A stretch of DNA of 12,571 bases from CAYGXH01 sp964354485 (GTDB lineage: Bacteria > Bacteroidota > Ignavibacteria > UBA10030 > SZUA-254), in contig CAYGZY010000003.1 in assembly GCA_964354485.1 (NCBI GenBank), forward strand, positions 1 to 12,571. Direction: 5' to 3'. The notes below the pieces were generated by a model that was not told the origin of the DNA, did no database searches, and saw only the letters and a list, made by a program, of their open reading frames with translations. The translations under genes were made by a program, and so were the position numbers. Position 1 is the stretch's first letter. Every line of letters begins with the position of its first letter. This document shows positions 6,117 through 12,571 of the stretch, one piece after another.

Positions 6117-7274
6117 CTACTGAAGACTGATACGGAAGTTGACGATCTCCGGTTGATTGCCTATCCGTACGGGAGGGCCCCACGTTCCGACCCCGCATGA
6201 GACGTAAAGGTGTCTGTTTCCGTCTTTTCTGTAGCCCCAGCTCACGGCATAAACCGCATTTGTGATGTAATTGAGCGGCCACAGTTGTCCGTGATGAGTA
6301 TGTCCCGAGACCTGCAGATCAATACCATTTTCCATACTCTCACCCACTTCAAACGGCTGATGATCCATAAGAAGTATGGGGTACTCCGAAGGTATTCCCT
6401 CGAGGAGTTCGCCCATCGATTTTCTCTGACGTCCCGTGAAGCGAGGCATAGTTCGATCCTCCCGTCCAACCAGATAAAAACTGTTGTTGATGCGAACCGT
6501 CTCATCGCGCAGTACGTTGACACCGTGCGCCGAAAGATATGCGCACGCTTCCTCCACACCCCCTATGTATTCATGATTGCCGGTGACGGCGAAAACTCCG
6601 TACCGTGACTTGATGCTGAGCAGACTTTCACCAAGATTCTGCTTAATGACCGGTCCCAGATCCTCGTCGACAATGTCGCCGGGGAGGAGAACGATGTCGG
6701 GGTGCATCATGTTGATCTTCGCAACGATGGAATCGAATCTGGCTTTCCCTACGATAGTTCCGAGGTGGATATCGGATATCATCGCGACAGAGATTGAATC
6801 CATCCCCTGACTTTTCTTAGAAATGGATATCGGAATAGTTTTAATTTTCATCTGTCTCGCGTTGATGTGACCAATCGTTAAGAGTATAACGACGATACTG
6901 ACCACGCCCAGAGCGATATACTGCTTTACGGAGGAGTAGTGTTCGGTGATGAATCGCGGAAAAACCGGAATGAAGGAGTTTACTAATCGGAGAATATCGA
7001 GCACGAGAACTGCCAGCACCAGGTAAAGCATGGCTGCAAACCAGAATGATCCGATCCACACGAATGTCACCGTGAAAGGATTCAGCCAATAATTCTCAAG
7101 GGTTCTGCCGATAAAGAATGATAATGCGATAATGATAAATAGAATGATATACCAGGTGCGCAGAGGAGAGGCATCGGGTAATGACTGCAAGCCCCTTATA
7201 AATATATAATAGTTGACGAGACCATAGAGAACGAAAAAAACAGCTAAGAAGATTAATAAACTCATTGATTTCAT
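6117..7274 (-). CDS. Membrane-anchored metallophosphoesterase (YkuE/TMPPE-like)
   Basis: This is a calcineurin-type phosphoesterase with two metal ions. The metal and catalytic residues are complete: DIHLG (Asp168, His170), GDIVD (Asp200), GNHE (Asn233, His234), DHQP (His305) and GHTHHGQ (His325, His327). Residues 1-140 hold four hydrophobic helices (about 4-24, 41-57, 68-98 and 117-135), so the enzyme domain is tethered to the membrane. The layout and the GHTHHGQLWP signature match the YkuE/YaeI and TMPPE group. Members have been linked to lipid or nucleotide phosphate esters, but the substrate here cannot be told. It lies 95 nt after bshA on the same strand. A second ATG three codons later (residue 4) is an equally possible start; neither has a good Shine-Dalgarno. 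Confidence 0.93.
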   Translation of the reverse strand: MKSMSLLIFLAVFFVLYGLVNYYIFIRGLQSLPDASPLRTWYIILFIIIALSFFIGRTLENYWLNPFTVTFVWIGSFWFAAMLYLVLAVLVLDILRLVNSFIPVFPRFITEHYSSVKQYIALGVVSIVVILLTIGHINARQMKIKTIPISISKKSQGMDSISVAMISDIHLGTIVGKARFDSIVAKINMMHPDIVLLPGDIVDEDLGPVIKQNLGESLLSIKSRYGVFAVTGNHEYIGGVEEACAYLSAHGVNVLRDETVRINNSFYLVGREDRTMPRFTGRQRKSMGELLEGIPSEYPILLMDHQPFEVGESMENGIDLQVSGHTHHGQLWPLNYITNAVYAVSWGYRKDGNRHLYVSCGVGTWGPPVRIGNQPEIVNFRISLQ

Positions 7275-7369
7275 TTACTGGAAAATAATCAGGTGACTTT
7301 TTGAGATAGAGGCATCACATATCATGATACGCGGAAAACGGATTCACTCGAAGGGAAACACGGCGATTA

Positions 7370-8503
7370 TTATGCGACGGCGATTCCCGACAAGACCTGC
7401 TGGTAGTACAACTCATACTGGGCAACGATTGTATCGGCATTGAACATTTCCACCGCTCGCTTGCGTGAATTCGATGCGAAGAGTTTATACCGTGCATCAT
7501 TCGTGAGTAATTCGACGGCGTATTTTGCCATCCTGTCGATATCGCCAATTTCTGCAATGTAGCCGGTCTCTCCGTGGATAACAAGTTCAGGAATACCGCC
7601 GACGCTCGATGCTACTACAGGGACTTCGCAAGCCATAGCTTCGAGAGCCGACAGACCGAAGCTTTCCGATTGACTCGGCATTAGAAAGATATGTGCGGCA
7701 GAAAGAATCGGTACCAGCTCAGTCTGCTTGCCGAGAAATTTCACATAATCGTAGATGTTCAGTTCCCGCGCCAGTTGTTCGCAACTGGATCTGTCAGGTC
7801 CGTCTCCCACGAGGATCAGCTTAGCCGGGATTTTCTGTCGAACCGTATTGAAAATCCGGATAACGTCATGTACGCGTTTTACATGACGGAAGTTTGATAC
7901 ATGGATGAGAATTTTTTCATTTTCCGGTGATAAATGTTCACATACTTCTTTACTTTCAACCCGGTGATATTTTTCGCAATCAACAAAATTAGGGATGACA
8001 GTAATGTCCTTTTCGATCTGGTAGTTTACGAGAGTTTTTTCCTTTAGAAACCTTGAAACCGCGGTCACCCCGTCGCTCTGCTCTATACTAAACTTCATGA
8101 CCGGAAGGAAACTCGGTTCAAGACCTACCAGTGTGATATCAGTACCATGAAGGGTAGTAATGATTTTCATCTTTCCGTCGCCGATAATCTTCTTAGCCAG
8201 ATAAGCGCTTATGGCATGCGGAATTGCATAGTGTGCATGGAGGATATCGAGTTTCTCAAACTGAGCAACTTCCACAATTTTACTTGCGAGTGCCGGCGTA
8301 TAAAGGGGAAATTCAAAGAGCGGATAACTCGAAATTTCAACCTCGTGGTAAACGATATTGTCCATAAAGGAGTCTAATCTAAAAGGAACGGCATAGCTGA
8401 TAAAGTGAATGTTGTGCCCCTTTTTAGCCAGGGCTTTGCCCAGCTCAGAAGCGACAACTCCGCTGCCGCCGTACGTAGGATAACATGTTATGCCTATATT
8501 CAT
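7370..8503 (-). CDS. bshA: N-acetyl-alpha-D-glucosaminyl L-malate synthase (bacillithiol biosynthesis)
   Basis: BshA is a GT4 glycosyltransferase that joins GlcNAc from UDP-GlcNAc to L-malate, the first step to the thiol bacillithiol. The 377-residue sequence reads as BshA throughout: MNIGITCYPTYGGSGVVASE with the glycine-rich loop at 12-15, LHAHYAIPHA (88-97), LHGTDIT (118-124), GDGPDRS (233-239) and the EX7E motif Glu280...Glu288 in ESFGLSALE, which binds the nucleotide sugar. It is soluble and cytoplasmic. BshB and BshC are not in the window, so they must lie elsewhere. It is the most upstream gene of the minus-strand series and probably has its own promoter in the AT-rich divergent region. 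Confidence 0.96.
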   Translation of the reverse strand: MNIGITCYPTYGGSGVVASELGKALAKKGHNIHFISYAVPFRLDSFMDNIVYHEVEISSYPLFEFPLYTPALASKIVEVAQFEKLDILHAHYAIPHAISAYLAKKIIGDGKMKIITTLHGTDITLVGLEPSFLPVMKFSIEQSDGVTAVSRFLKEKTLVNYQIEKDITVIPNFVDCEKYHRVESKEVCEHLSPENEKILIHVSNFRHVKRVHDVIRIFNTVRQKIPAKLILVGDGPDRSSCEQLARELNIYDYVKFLGKQTELVPILSAAHIFLMPSQSESFGLSALEAMACEVPVVASSVGGIPELVIHGETGYIAEIGDIDRMAKYAVELLTNDARYKLFASNSRKRAVEMFNADTIVAQYELYYQQVLSGIAVA

Positions 8504-8516
8504 AACAAACGGTAGT

Positions 8517-8545
8517 AAATTACGTATAATTAGTTACTATTCCAA
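8517..8545 (-). promoter_or_regulatory. Candidate promoter of bshA
   Basis: On the minus strand TTGGAA (8545-8540) and TAATTT (8522-8517) are 17 bp apart. Transcription would start about 7 nt before the bshA ATG, a nearly leaderless mRNA, so the true promoter may lie further up. TAATTTAC also partly fits the Bacteroidota TAnnTTTG element. Confidence 0.28.
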
Positions 8546-8645
8546 ATAGAGTGAATTTTATCCATTTTTACACTCAAATTAAAGGAAGGTACGTATTTTA
8601 TAGTAGAATTAACATTACTTAAAAAAAATTAATCTCAAGAGGGGA

Positions 8646-8673
8646 TTGTTTTTTTAATTTTTTTGTTTATATT
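8646..8673 (+). promoter_or_regulatory. Candidate promoter of the zinc-ribbon gene
   Basis: TTGTTT (8646-8651) and TATATT (8668-8673) are 16 bp apart within a T-rich tract. The -10 lies in the loop of a small inverted repeat, TTTGTT (8662-8667) against AACAAA (8674-8679). Transcription from about 8680 would give a 60-nt leader containing the palindromes at 8701-8718. Confidence 0.35.
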
Positions 8674-8700
8674 AACAAACGCAAAACCCTCAAAGCACCG

Positions 8701-8718
8701 AAAATTCGCAATTTTGCG
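8701..8718 (+). promoter_or_regulatory. Overlapping palindromes in the leader of the zinc-ribbon gene
   Basis: AAAATT (8701-8706) and AATTTT (8710-8715) form a perfect dyad around CGC. CGCAA (8707-8711) and TTGCG (8714-8718) form a second dyad around TT. The two share bases and are shifted by about 5 bp. They lie 24 bp before the GTG start and could be a regulator site. No regulator is identified. Confidence 0.35.
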
Positions 8719-8741
8719 CATTTCTGAAAGGATCTATTAAC

Positions 8742-8945
8742 GTGAAGGCAAAAGCCAAGGTCATTGGATTGGTTATTACAAGCTGTCCTTGTTGCGGTAA
8801 TCCGATTAATTTCGACCGACAAGTCACAAAAATCTGTGCCTACTGCGAGGAAATCGTCCACATAGACATAGATAAAGTAGAAGTAAGTCTACATGGTCCG
8901 CCTACTCCTACAGAAAACAAACGGATGAAAATCAGTATGAATTAA
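8742..8945 (+). CDS. Small four-cysteine zinc-ribbon-like protein, function unknown
   Basis: The 67-residue product has two CxxC knuckles: Cys15-x2-Cys18 (CPCCG, with an extra Cys17) and Cys32-x2-Cys35 (CAYC). The 13-residue spacing between them is typical of a zinc ribbon holding one structural zinc, and could also hold an iron centre. The tail is polar and Pro-rich (GPPTPTENK). I do not recognise the family. The GTG start at 8742 is supported by AAAGGA at 8727-8732, 9 nt away. It has its own promoter-like sequence upstream and a very strong terminator right behind, so it is probably monocistronic. It stands directly before the Fe-S assembly operon, and a link to metal or redox homeostasis is possible but only by position. 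Confidence 0.75.
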   Translation: MKAKAKVIGLVITSCPCCGNPINFDRQVTKICAYCEEIVHIDIDKVEVSLHGPPTPTENKRMKISMN

Positions 8946-8964
8946 ATCAGAGGAATTTTCTCTG

Positions 8965-8991
8965 AAAGATTCCGGAAACGGAATCTTTTTT
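8965..8991 (+). terminator. Strong intrinsic terminator with GAAA tetraloop
   Basis: AAAGATTCCG (8965-8974) pairs perfectly with CGGAATCTTT (8979-8988) around a GAAA loop, and the right arm runs into six T (8986-8991). It begins 19 bp after the stop of the zinc-ribbon gene. A weaker hairpin, TCAGAG (8947-8952) with CTCTGA (8960-8965), comes just before it. On the opposite strand the A-rich left side offers only a short T-run, so it works mainly for the plus strand. Confidence 0.92.
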
Positions 8992-8999
8992 ATCATCGT

Positions 9000-9024
9000 A
9001 AATAAGACTAGAGAAGTCGTATTT
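9000..9024 (+). promoter_or_regulatory. 25-bp dyad, candidate operator of the Rrf2/IscR-like regulator
   Basis: Outer arms AAATA (9000-9004) and TATTT (9020-9024) are perfect complements, and inner arms GACT (9006-9009) and AGTC (9015-9018) are perfect complements around 5 nt; 9 of 12 symmetric pairs match about centre 9012. The E. coli IscR type 1 site is also 25 bp with a GACT-N5-AGTC core, although the flanks here differ. The dyad ends 5 bp before the rrf2 ATG and begins 8 bp after the terminator T-run, in the only space left for operon control. Confidence 0.6.
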
Positions 9025-9029
9025 CATAA

Positions 9030-9440
9030 ATGTTCCAGTTATCAAAAAAAGTTGAGTATGGATTGATTGCAATCCGGCACATGGCATCAGGCCGGCCAAA
9101 ACAACTCTTTACTACGAAAGAGATTGCCGATAGATATAAATTATCATACGAGCTTCTCGCCAAAGTATTGCAAAAACTTGGGAAAGCGGGATACATCATG
9201 TCGCATCAGGGAGTAAATGGCGGCTATGTACTCAATCGGGATCCTCGTGAACTGAAAGTTTCTGGAATCATTCATACCATTGAAGGAAAACCGTCGGTCA
9301 CTATCGTCCAATGTGAATCGAAAAATCCTGAAGATTGTGTCATCCATTCAACATGCACCATAAAAAATCCTCTCATCAAGCTTCAGCATGATATCAACAA
9401 AGTTCTGGATGAACTCACCGTGATGGAAATGTTCTTATGA
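9030..9440 (+). CDS. Rrf2 family transcriptional regulator, IscR-like
   Basis: Rrf2 proteins are small dimeric winged-helix regulators; IscR and its relatives bind a [2Fe-2S] cluster and adjust Fe-S assembly genes. The 136 residues open with the family start FQLSKKVEYGLIAIRHMA, continue with the helix-turn-helix TTKEIADRYKLSYELLAKVL and the wing HQGVNGGYVLNR, and carry three cysteines, Cys95-x7-Cys103-x5-Cys109. IscR has C-x5-C-x5-C, so the first spacing is two residues longer; cluster binding is likely but not proven. The gene is the first of the suf operon and overlaps the desulfurase gene by ATGA. A 25-bp dyad lies directly upstream, suggesting autoregulation. The Shine-Dalgarno is weak. 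No more specific symbol is safe. Confidence 0.93.
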   Translation: MFQLSKKVEYGLIAIRHMASGRPKQLFTTKEIADRYKLSYELLAKVLQKLGKAGYIMSHQGVNGGYVLNRDPRELKVSGIIHTIEGKPSVTIVQCESKNPEDCVIHSTCTIKNPLIKLQHDINKVLDELTVMEMFL

Positions 9441-10627
9441 AATTACCGGTTTACATGGATTATCACGCCACGACACCTGTTGATAGCAGGGTTCTGGAAA
9501 CGATGCTTCCCTACTTCACAGAAAAATTCGGAAATCCTGCCAGCAAGAATCATCAATTCGGGTGGATAGCCGAAGAAGCGGTTGAAAGAGCCCGTTCGAT
9601 CATCGCGAAAGTACTGGGTGTCGACTCCAGCGAGATCGTGTTCACCAGCGGAGCAACAGAATCAAATAACTTGGTTATCAAAGGACTGACAGATTCCCTC
9701 CGATCAAAAGGCAATCACATAATATCAGCGGTCACGGAACACAAATCCGTGATCGACTCGTGCAGGCGGCTCCAGAAGTACGGGACGGATGTCACTTTCC
9801 TGCAGGTTGATCAGTATGGGACGATTGCTCCCGAACAGGTACGCAGGGCAATTACTCCAAAGACGATCTTAGTTACACTCATGGCTGCAAACAACGAAAT
9901 CGGGACTCTTCACAATCTGTTTGATATCGGAAGCATATGCAGGGAACACAACGTACTCTTTCACACGGATGCCGCTCAAGCTATCGGAAAGGTATTCACG
10001 GATGTAGGATCGATGCCCGTCGACTTTCTTTCAATTTCCGGTCATAAGATATACGGGCCAAAAGGCATCGGTGCGCTTTTCATCCGGAATAAACAGCCAA
10101 AAGTACGGCTCACGCCTCAGATCGACGGCGGCGGGCACGAAAAGGGTCTGAGGTCGGGCACCGTTAACGTTCCCGGCGCCGTCGGTTTAGCGAAAGCGCT
10201 CGAAATCGCGGGGGAAGAAATGACAAATGAATCCACGCGGCTTCGTGCGTACCGTGACACGATGTGGAAAGAATTTTCGACACAGTTGCAAGACGTCTTC
10301 CTCAACGGACATCCGACCAACCGGCTTCCGAACAATCTGAATGTAAGCTTCCTTAACGTTGAAGACAGCGCTCTTATGATGAGTCTGAACGACATTGCGG
10401 TATCTACCGGTTCAGCCTGCAGTACGCTTGATCCTGCTCCCTCTCACGTTTTAAAAGCTCTCAATCTCCCGCCCGACCGGATACAATCGGCAATTCGATT
10501 TGGACTGGGAAGATACTCAACGCCCGAGGAAGTAGAATATGTAATTAAAAGAGTCGTTGAGAGCGTGGAAAAGCTCCGCGGACGATCGAAGTTTACACGG
10601 AAACATGAAACAATTAATTCTGTCTGA
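9437..10627 (+). CDS. iscS: Cysteine desulfurase, IscS/NifS type
   Basis: This PLP enzyme takes sulfur from L-cysteine and passes it as a persulfide to the Fe-S scaffold. Family signatures are present: YMDYHATTPVD at the start, SGATESNN, the EHKS segment with the PLP-stacking His, MAANNEIGT, HTDAAQAIGK, Lys204 in SGHKIYGPKG as the PLP Schiff base, and active Cys328 in STGSACST, the same number as in E. coli IscS. The long loop around that Cys and the SGHK motif place it in class I (IscS/NifS), not SufS, although it sits in a suf operon. Length 396 is normal. Its ATG overlaps the rrf2 stop (ATGA), implying coupled translation. The unknown 97-residue gene follows after 18 nt. No SufE, SufU or IscU gene is visible here. 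Confidence 0.97.
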   Translation: MKLPVYMDYHATTPVDSRVLETMLPYFTEKFGNPASKNHQFGWIAEEAVERARSIIAKVLGVDSSEIVFTSGATESNNLVIKGLTDSLRSKGNHIISAVTEHKSVIDSCRRLQKYGTDVTFLQVDQYGTIAPEQVRRAITPKTILVTLMAANNEIGTLHNLFDIGSICREHNVLFHTDAAQAIGKVFTDVGSMPVDFLSISGHKIYGPKGIGALFIRNKQPKVRLTPQIDGGGHEKGLRSGTVNVPGAVGLAKALEIAGEEMTNESTRLRAYRDTMWKEFSTQLQDVFLNGHPTNRLPNNLNVSFLNVEDSALMMSLNDIAVSTGSACSTLDPAPSHVLKALNLPPDRIQSAIRFGLGRYSTPEEVEYVIKRVVESVEKLRGRSKFTRKHETINSV

Positions 10628-10645
10628 TATCAATCCGGATATGCC

Positions 10646-10939
10646 ATGACCGAAACAACGCTGATTCTCAATCACCAGTTTGACTTCTTGAAATTCTTAC
10701 GCGACAGGTTCCCGATCATTCACTTGTCGAATGTATTTTTCCGGGATCTGCACTACGGTGTGCTTTCATACCTTGCGGAGCACGACAAACGAAAAAGCTA
10801 CCGCGAAGGCGAAAAGATTGCTATTGAAATCGCCGAATCATTTGAAAATTCAGGGATATTCAAGCGGATCGATCATAAAACATGGACGCTGAATTACCCC
10901 GAATTTTCACTCCCACGAACTGAGAAAAAAACTTCTTAG
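10646..10939 (+). CDS. Unknown 97-aa protein within the suf operon
   Basis: I do not recognise this protein. It lies between the desulfurase and sufB, with gaps of 18 and 11 nt, so it is clearly co-transcribed. It has no cysteine, so it cannot be a persulfide carrier or a Cys-ligated scaffold such as SufU, IscU or SufE. Residues 11-50 are aromatic-rich (FDFLKFLRDRFP, NVFFRDLHYGVLSYL) and look like two amphipathic helices. Residues 53-90 (EGEKIAIEIAESFENSG, then KTWTLNYPEF) look like a helix followed by a small beta hairpin, a winged-helix-like outline. The tail is charged. No signal peptide or membrane helix is present. A role as accessory or regulatory partner of Fe-S assembly is inferred from position only. 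ATG 10646 is the first start after the upstream stop. Confidence 0.85.
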   Translation: MTETTLILNHQFDFLKFLRDRFPIIHLSNVFFRDLHYGVLSYLAEHDKRKSYREGEKIAIEIAESFENSGIFKRIDHKTWTLNYPEFSLPRTEKKTS

Positions 10940-10950
10940 CAAGAGCTATC

Positions 10951-12396
10951 ATGAGTAACGGATCGGATACACTGGAAAATCTCGCAAACAGCGAATATAA
11001 ATGGGGATTTGTAACGGATGTCGAATCTGATACTGCCCCGCGGGGATTGAATGAGGACATCATCAGATTCATATCCGCAAAGAAAGCTGAGCCATCGTGG
11101 CTTCTTGAATGGCGGTTAAAATCATACCGGAACTGGCTGTCGATGAAAGAACCGAATTGGCAGAACGTTAAATACCCCCCTATCGATTATCAGGATATCA
11201 TCTACTATTCAGCTCCGAAACAGAAAAAATCCCTTAAGAGTCTCGATGAAGTTGATCCTGAAATTCTCAAGACGTATCAAAAGCTCGGAATACCGCTGGA
11301 CGAACAGAAACATTTTACCGGCGTTGCCGTCGACGCTGTCTTCGACAGCGTATCCGTCGCAACAACATTCAAGGGAAAGCTGAAAGAACTGGGTATCATT
11401 TTCTGTTCATTCTCAGAGGCCGTAAAAGAACACCCGGACCTCGTACGCAAGTACCTCGGGAGCGTCGTTCCGGCAAACGATAATTTCTTCGCCGCACTGA
11501 ACTCCGCCGTGTTCACCGACGGATCATTCTGCTACATACCAAAGGGAGTACGGTGTCCCATGGAACTATCGACATACTTCCGCATAAATGCGGCCGACAC
11601 CGGACAATTCGAACGGACTCTCATTGTCGCTGAAGAAGGCGCGTACGTAAGTTACCTCGAGGGGTGTACCGCTCCGATGCGTGACACGAATCAGCTCCAC
11701 GCAGCAGTCGTGGAACTCCTCGCCCTCGATAACGCTCAAATCAAATACTCGACGGTCCAGAACTGGTACCCCGGTGATAAAGAAGGAAAAGGCGGAATAT
11801 ACAACTTTGTGACTAAACGGGGAAAGTGCGCCGGAGTTAATTCTAAAATCTCATGGACCCAGGTGGAAACCGGTTCTGCAATAACGTGGAAATACCCGGG
11901 TGTAATACTCCAGGGCGATAACTCGGTCGGCGAATTCTACTCGGTCGCGCTCACGACAAACTACCAGCAAGCCGATACGGGAACAAAGATGATCCACCTC
12001 GGAAAAAACACACGCAGCACGATCGTCTCAAAGGGAATTTCTGGAGGATATGCCCAGAACTCCTACCGCGGTCTCGTAAAAATACAAAAAGGAGCCACAC
12101 ATGCAAGAAATTTTTCACAGTGCGACTCGCTTCTTCTCGGGGATAAATGCGGCGCCCACACATTCCCGTACATTGAAGTTAAAAATACGAACTCGAGAGT
12201 AGAACACGAAGCTTCTACGTCGAAGATCGGAGAAGACCAAATATTTTACTGCAAACAGCGCGGTCTCTCCACGGAAGACGCGGTGAATCTCATCGTGAAC
12301 GGATTCTGCAAAGAAGTTTTTAAAAAACTGCCGCTGGAATTTGCCGTAGAGGCGCAGAAACTTCTCGGTATAAGTCTTGAAGGCAGTGTCGGTTAA
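10951..12396 (+). CDS. sufB: Fe-S cluster assembly scaffold protein SufB
   Basis: SufB forms the SufBC2D complex on which new Fe-S clusters are built. The 481 residues follow the family from end to end: the N-terminal part with LEWRLKSYRNW and a YPPIDYQDIIYYSAPK segment, then the beta-helix core with FTDGSFCYIPKGVRCPMELS, YLEGCTAP (Cys239), AQIKYSTVQNWYPGD, KISWTQVETGSAITWKYPG and QCDSLLLGDKCGAHTFPY (Cys391, Cys400, His403), and the C-terminal EHEASTSKIGEDQIFYCKQRGL. The Cys in the QCDSLL segment corresponds to the essential late-core cysteine of E. coli SufB. It follows the unknown gene by 11 nt and precedes sufC by 13 nt. sufD should lie beyond the window. Confidence 0.98.
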   Translation: MSNGSDTLENLANSEYKWGFVTDVESDTAPRGLNEDIIRFISAKKAEPSWLLEWRLKSYRNWLSMKEPNWQNVKYPPIDYQDIIYYSAPKQKKSLKSLDEVDPEILKTYQKLGIPLDEQKHFTGVAVDAVFDSVSVATTFKGKLKELGIIFCSFSEAVKEHPDLVRKYLGSVVPANDNFFAALNSAVFTDGSFCYIPKGVRCPMELSTYFRINAADTGQFERTLIVAEEGAYVSYLEGCTAPMRDTNQLHAAVVELLALDNAQIKYSTVQNWYPGDKEGKGGIYNFVTKRGKCAGVNSKISWTQVETGSAITWKYPGVILQGDNSVGEFYSVALTTNYQQADTGTKMIHLGKNTRSTIVSKGISGGYAQNSYRGLVKIQKGATHARNFSQCDSLLLGDKCGAHTFPYIEVKNTNSRVEHEASTSKIGEDQIFYCKQRGLSTEDAVNLIVNGFCKEVFKKLPLEFAVEAQKLLGISLEGSVG

Positions 12397-12409
12397 TAAA
12401 TAGGAACTA

Positions 12410-12571
12410 ATGAAGATGCTTGAAATTAAAAATTTACATGCCTCGGTAAACGGATACGAAATACTGAAAGGTATAGATCTTACAGTCAATGCAGGCGAGG
12501 TCCACGCGATCATGGGACCCAACGGCTCGGGGAAGAGTACGCTGGCAAATGTGCTCGCCGGCCGCGAGACA
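12410..12571 (+). CDS. sufC: Fe-S assembly ATPase SufC, N-terminal part (runs off the window)
   Basis: SufC is the ABC-type ATPase of the SufBC2D complex; it is soluble, and its ATP cycle changes the shape of SufB and SufD. Only the first 54 codons are present. They read MKMLEIKNLHASVNGYEILK, then GEVHAIMGPNGSGKST with the Walker A motif at residues 36-44, and end in NVLAGRE, all standard for SufC. The Q-loop, signature motif and Walker B are beyond the edge. Two starts are possible: ATG 12410, 4 nt after AGGA (12402-12405), or ATG 12416, 10 nt after it, which would give the family's usual MLEIKNL beginning. The gap from sufB is 13 nt. Confidence 0.97.
   Translation, partial: MKMLEIKNLHASVNGYEILKGIDLTVNAGEVHAIMGPNGSGKSTLANVLAGRET

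Noticed and set aside
7320..7329. Perfect 10-bp palindrome TATCATGATA between bshA and the phosphoesterase gene
   Set aside because: It is short, isolated and inside a probable transcript; such palindromes are expected by chance.

Overview
The window is a stretch of bacterial chromosome. It probably comes from the Bacteroidota/Chlorobi/Ignavibacteria (FCB) side of the tree. The reasons are a type IX secretion C-terminal sorting tail of the form QNYPNPFNPET at the left edge, a bacillithiol gene (bshA), a folP-cdaA pair, generally weak Shine-Dalgarno sequences, and a NifS/SufB/SufC cluster led by an Rrf2 regulator. The phylum is an inference; the exact lineage cannot be read from this piece.

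Left flank, 1-2482 (AT-rich, accessory-looking). The 3' part of a T9SS-exported protein on the minus strand has lost its 5' end and runs off the window. Next come a small cluster of mutually exclusive inverted repeats, an AT-rich gap, and a free-standing class II Fic AMP-transferase gene on the plus strand with a C-terminal winged-helix-like region. A dense operator-like dyad lies just upstream of the Fic start. Downstream is a 10-bp hairpin and then about 330 bp of short-word 'filler' repeats, including a perfect 12-bp inverted pair.

Central minus-strand block, 2483-8503. In transcription order it holds bshA (bacillithiol glycosyltransferase), a membrane-anchored metallophosphoesterase, a short highly basic 35-residue ORF, folP (dihydropteroate synthase), cdaA (diadenylate cyclase), pcm (isoaspartyl methyltransferase) and miaA (tRNA dimethylallyltransferase). 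From folP to miaA the genes are packed or overlapping (8-nt gap, 8-nt overlap, 51-nt gap), so this looks like one operon that joins folate, c-di-AMP, protein repair and tRNA modification. The basic ORF has a good Shine-Dalgarno, a TTG start and a promoter-like sequence, and may be its first cistron.

Right plus-strand block, 8742-12571. A 67-residue four-cysteine zinc-ribbon-like protein is followed by a very strong intrinsic terminator (10-bp stem, GAAA loop, T6). Directly after it is a 25-bp dyad with a GACT-N5-AGTC core, the same length and core spacing as the E. coli IscR type 1 site. Then comes a tightly packed Fe-S assembly operon: rrf2 (IscR-like, three Cys), an IscS/NifS-type cysteine desulfurase overlapping rrf2 by 4 nt, a 97-residue protein of unknown function with no cysteine, sufB, and the first 54 codons of sufC. 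The expected logic is that the desulfurase supplies sulfur, SufBC(D) is the scaffold and ATPase, and the Rrf2 protein senses cluster status and represses the operon through the dyad.

I saw no tRNA, rRNA, CRISPR array or intact insertion sequence. The most original leads are the IscR-like dyad wedged between terminator and rrf2, the unknown protein inside the suf operon, the small basic ORF before folP, and the operator array before the Fic gene.
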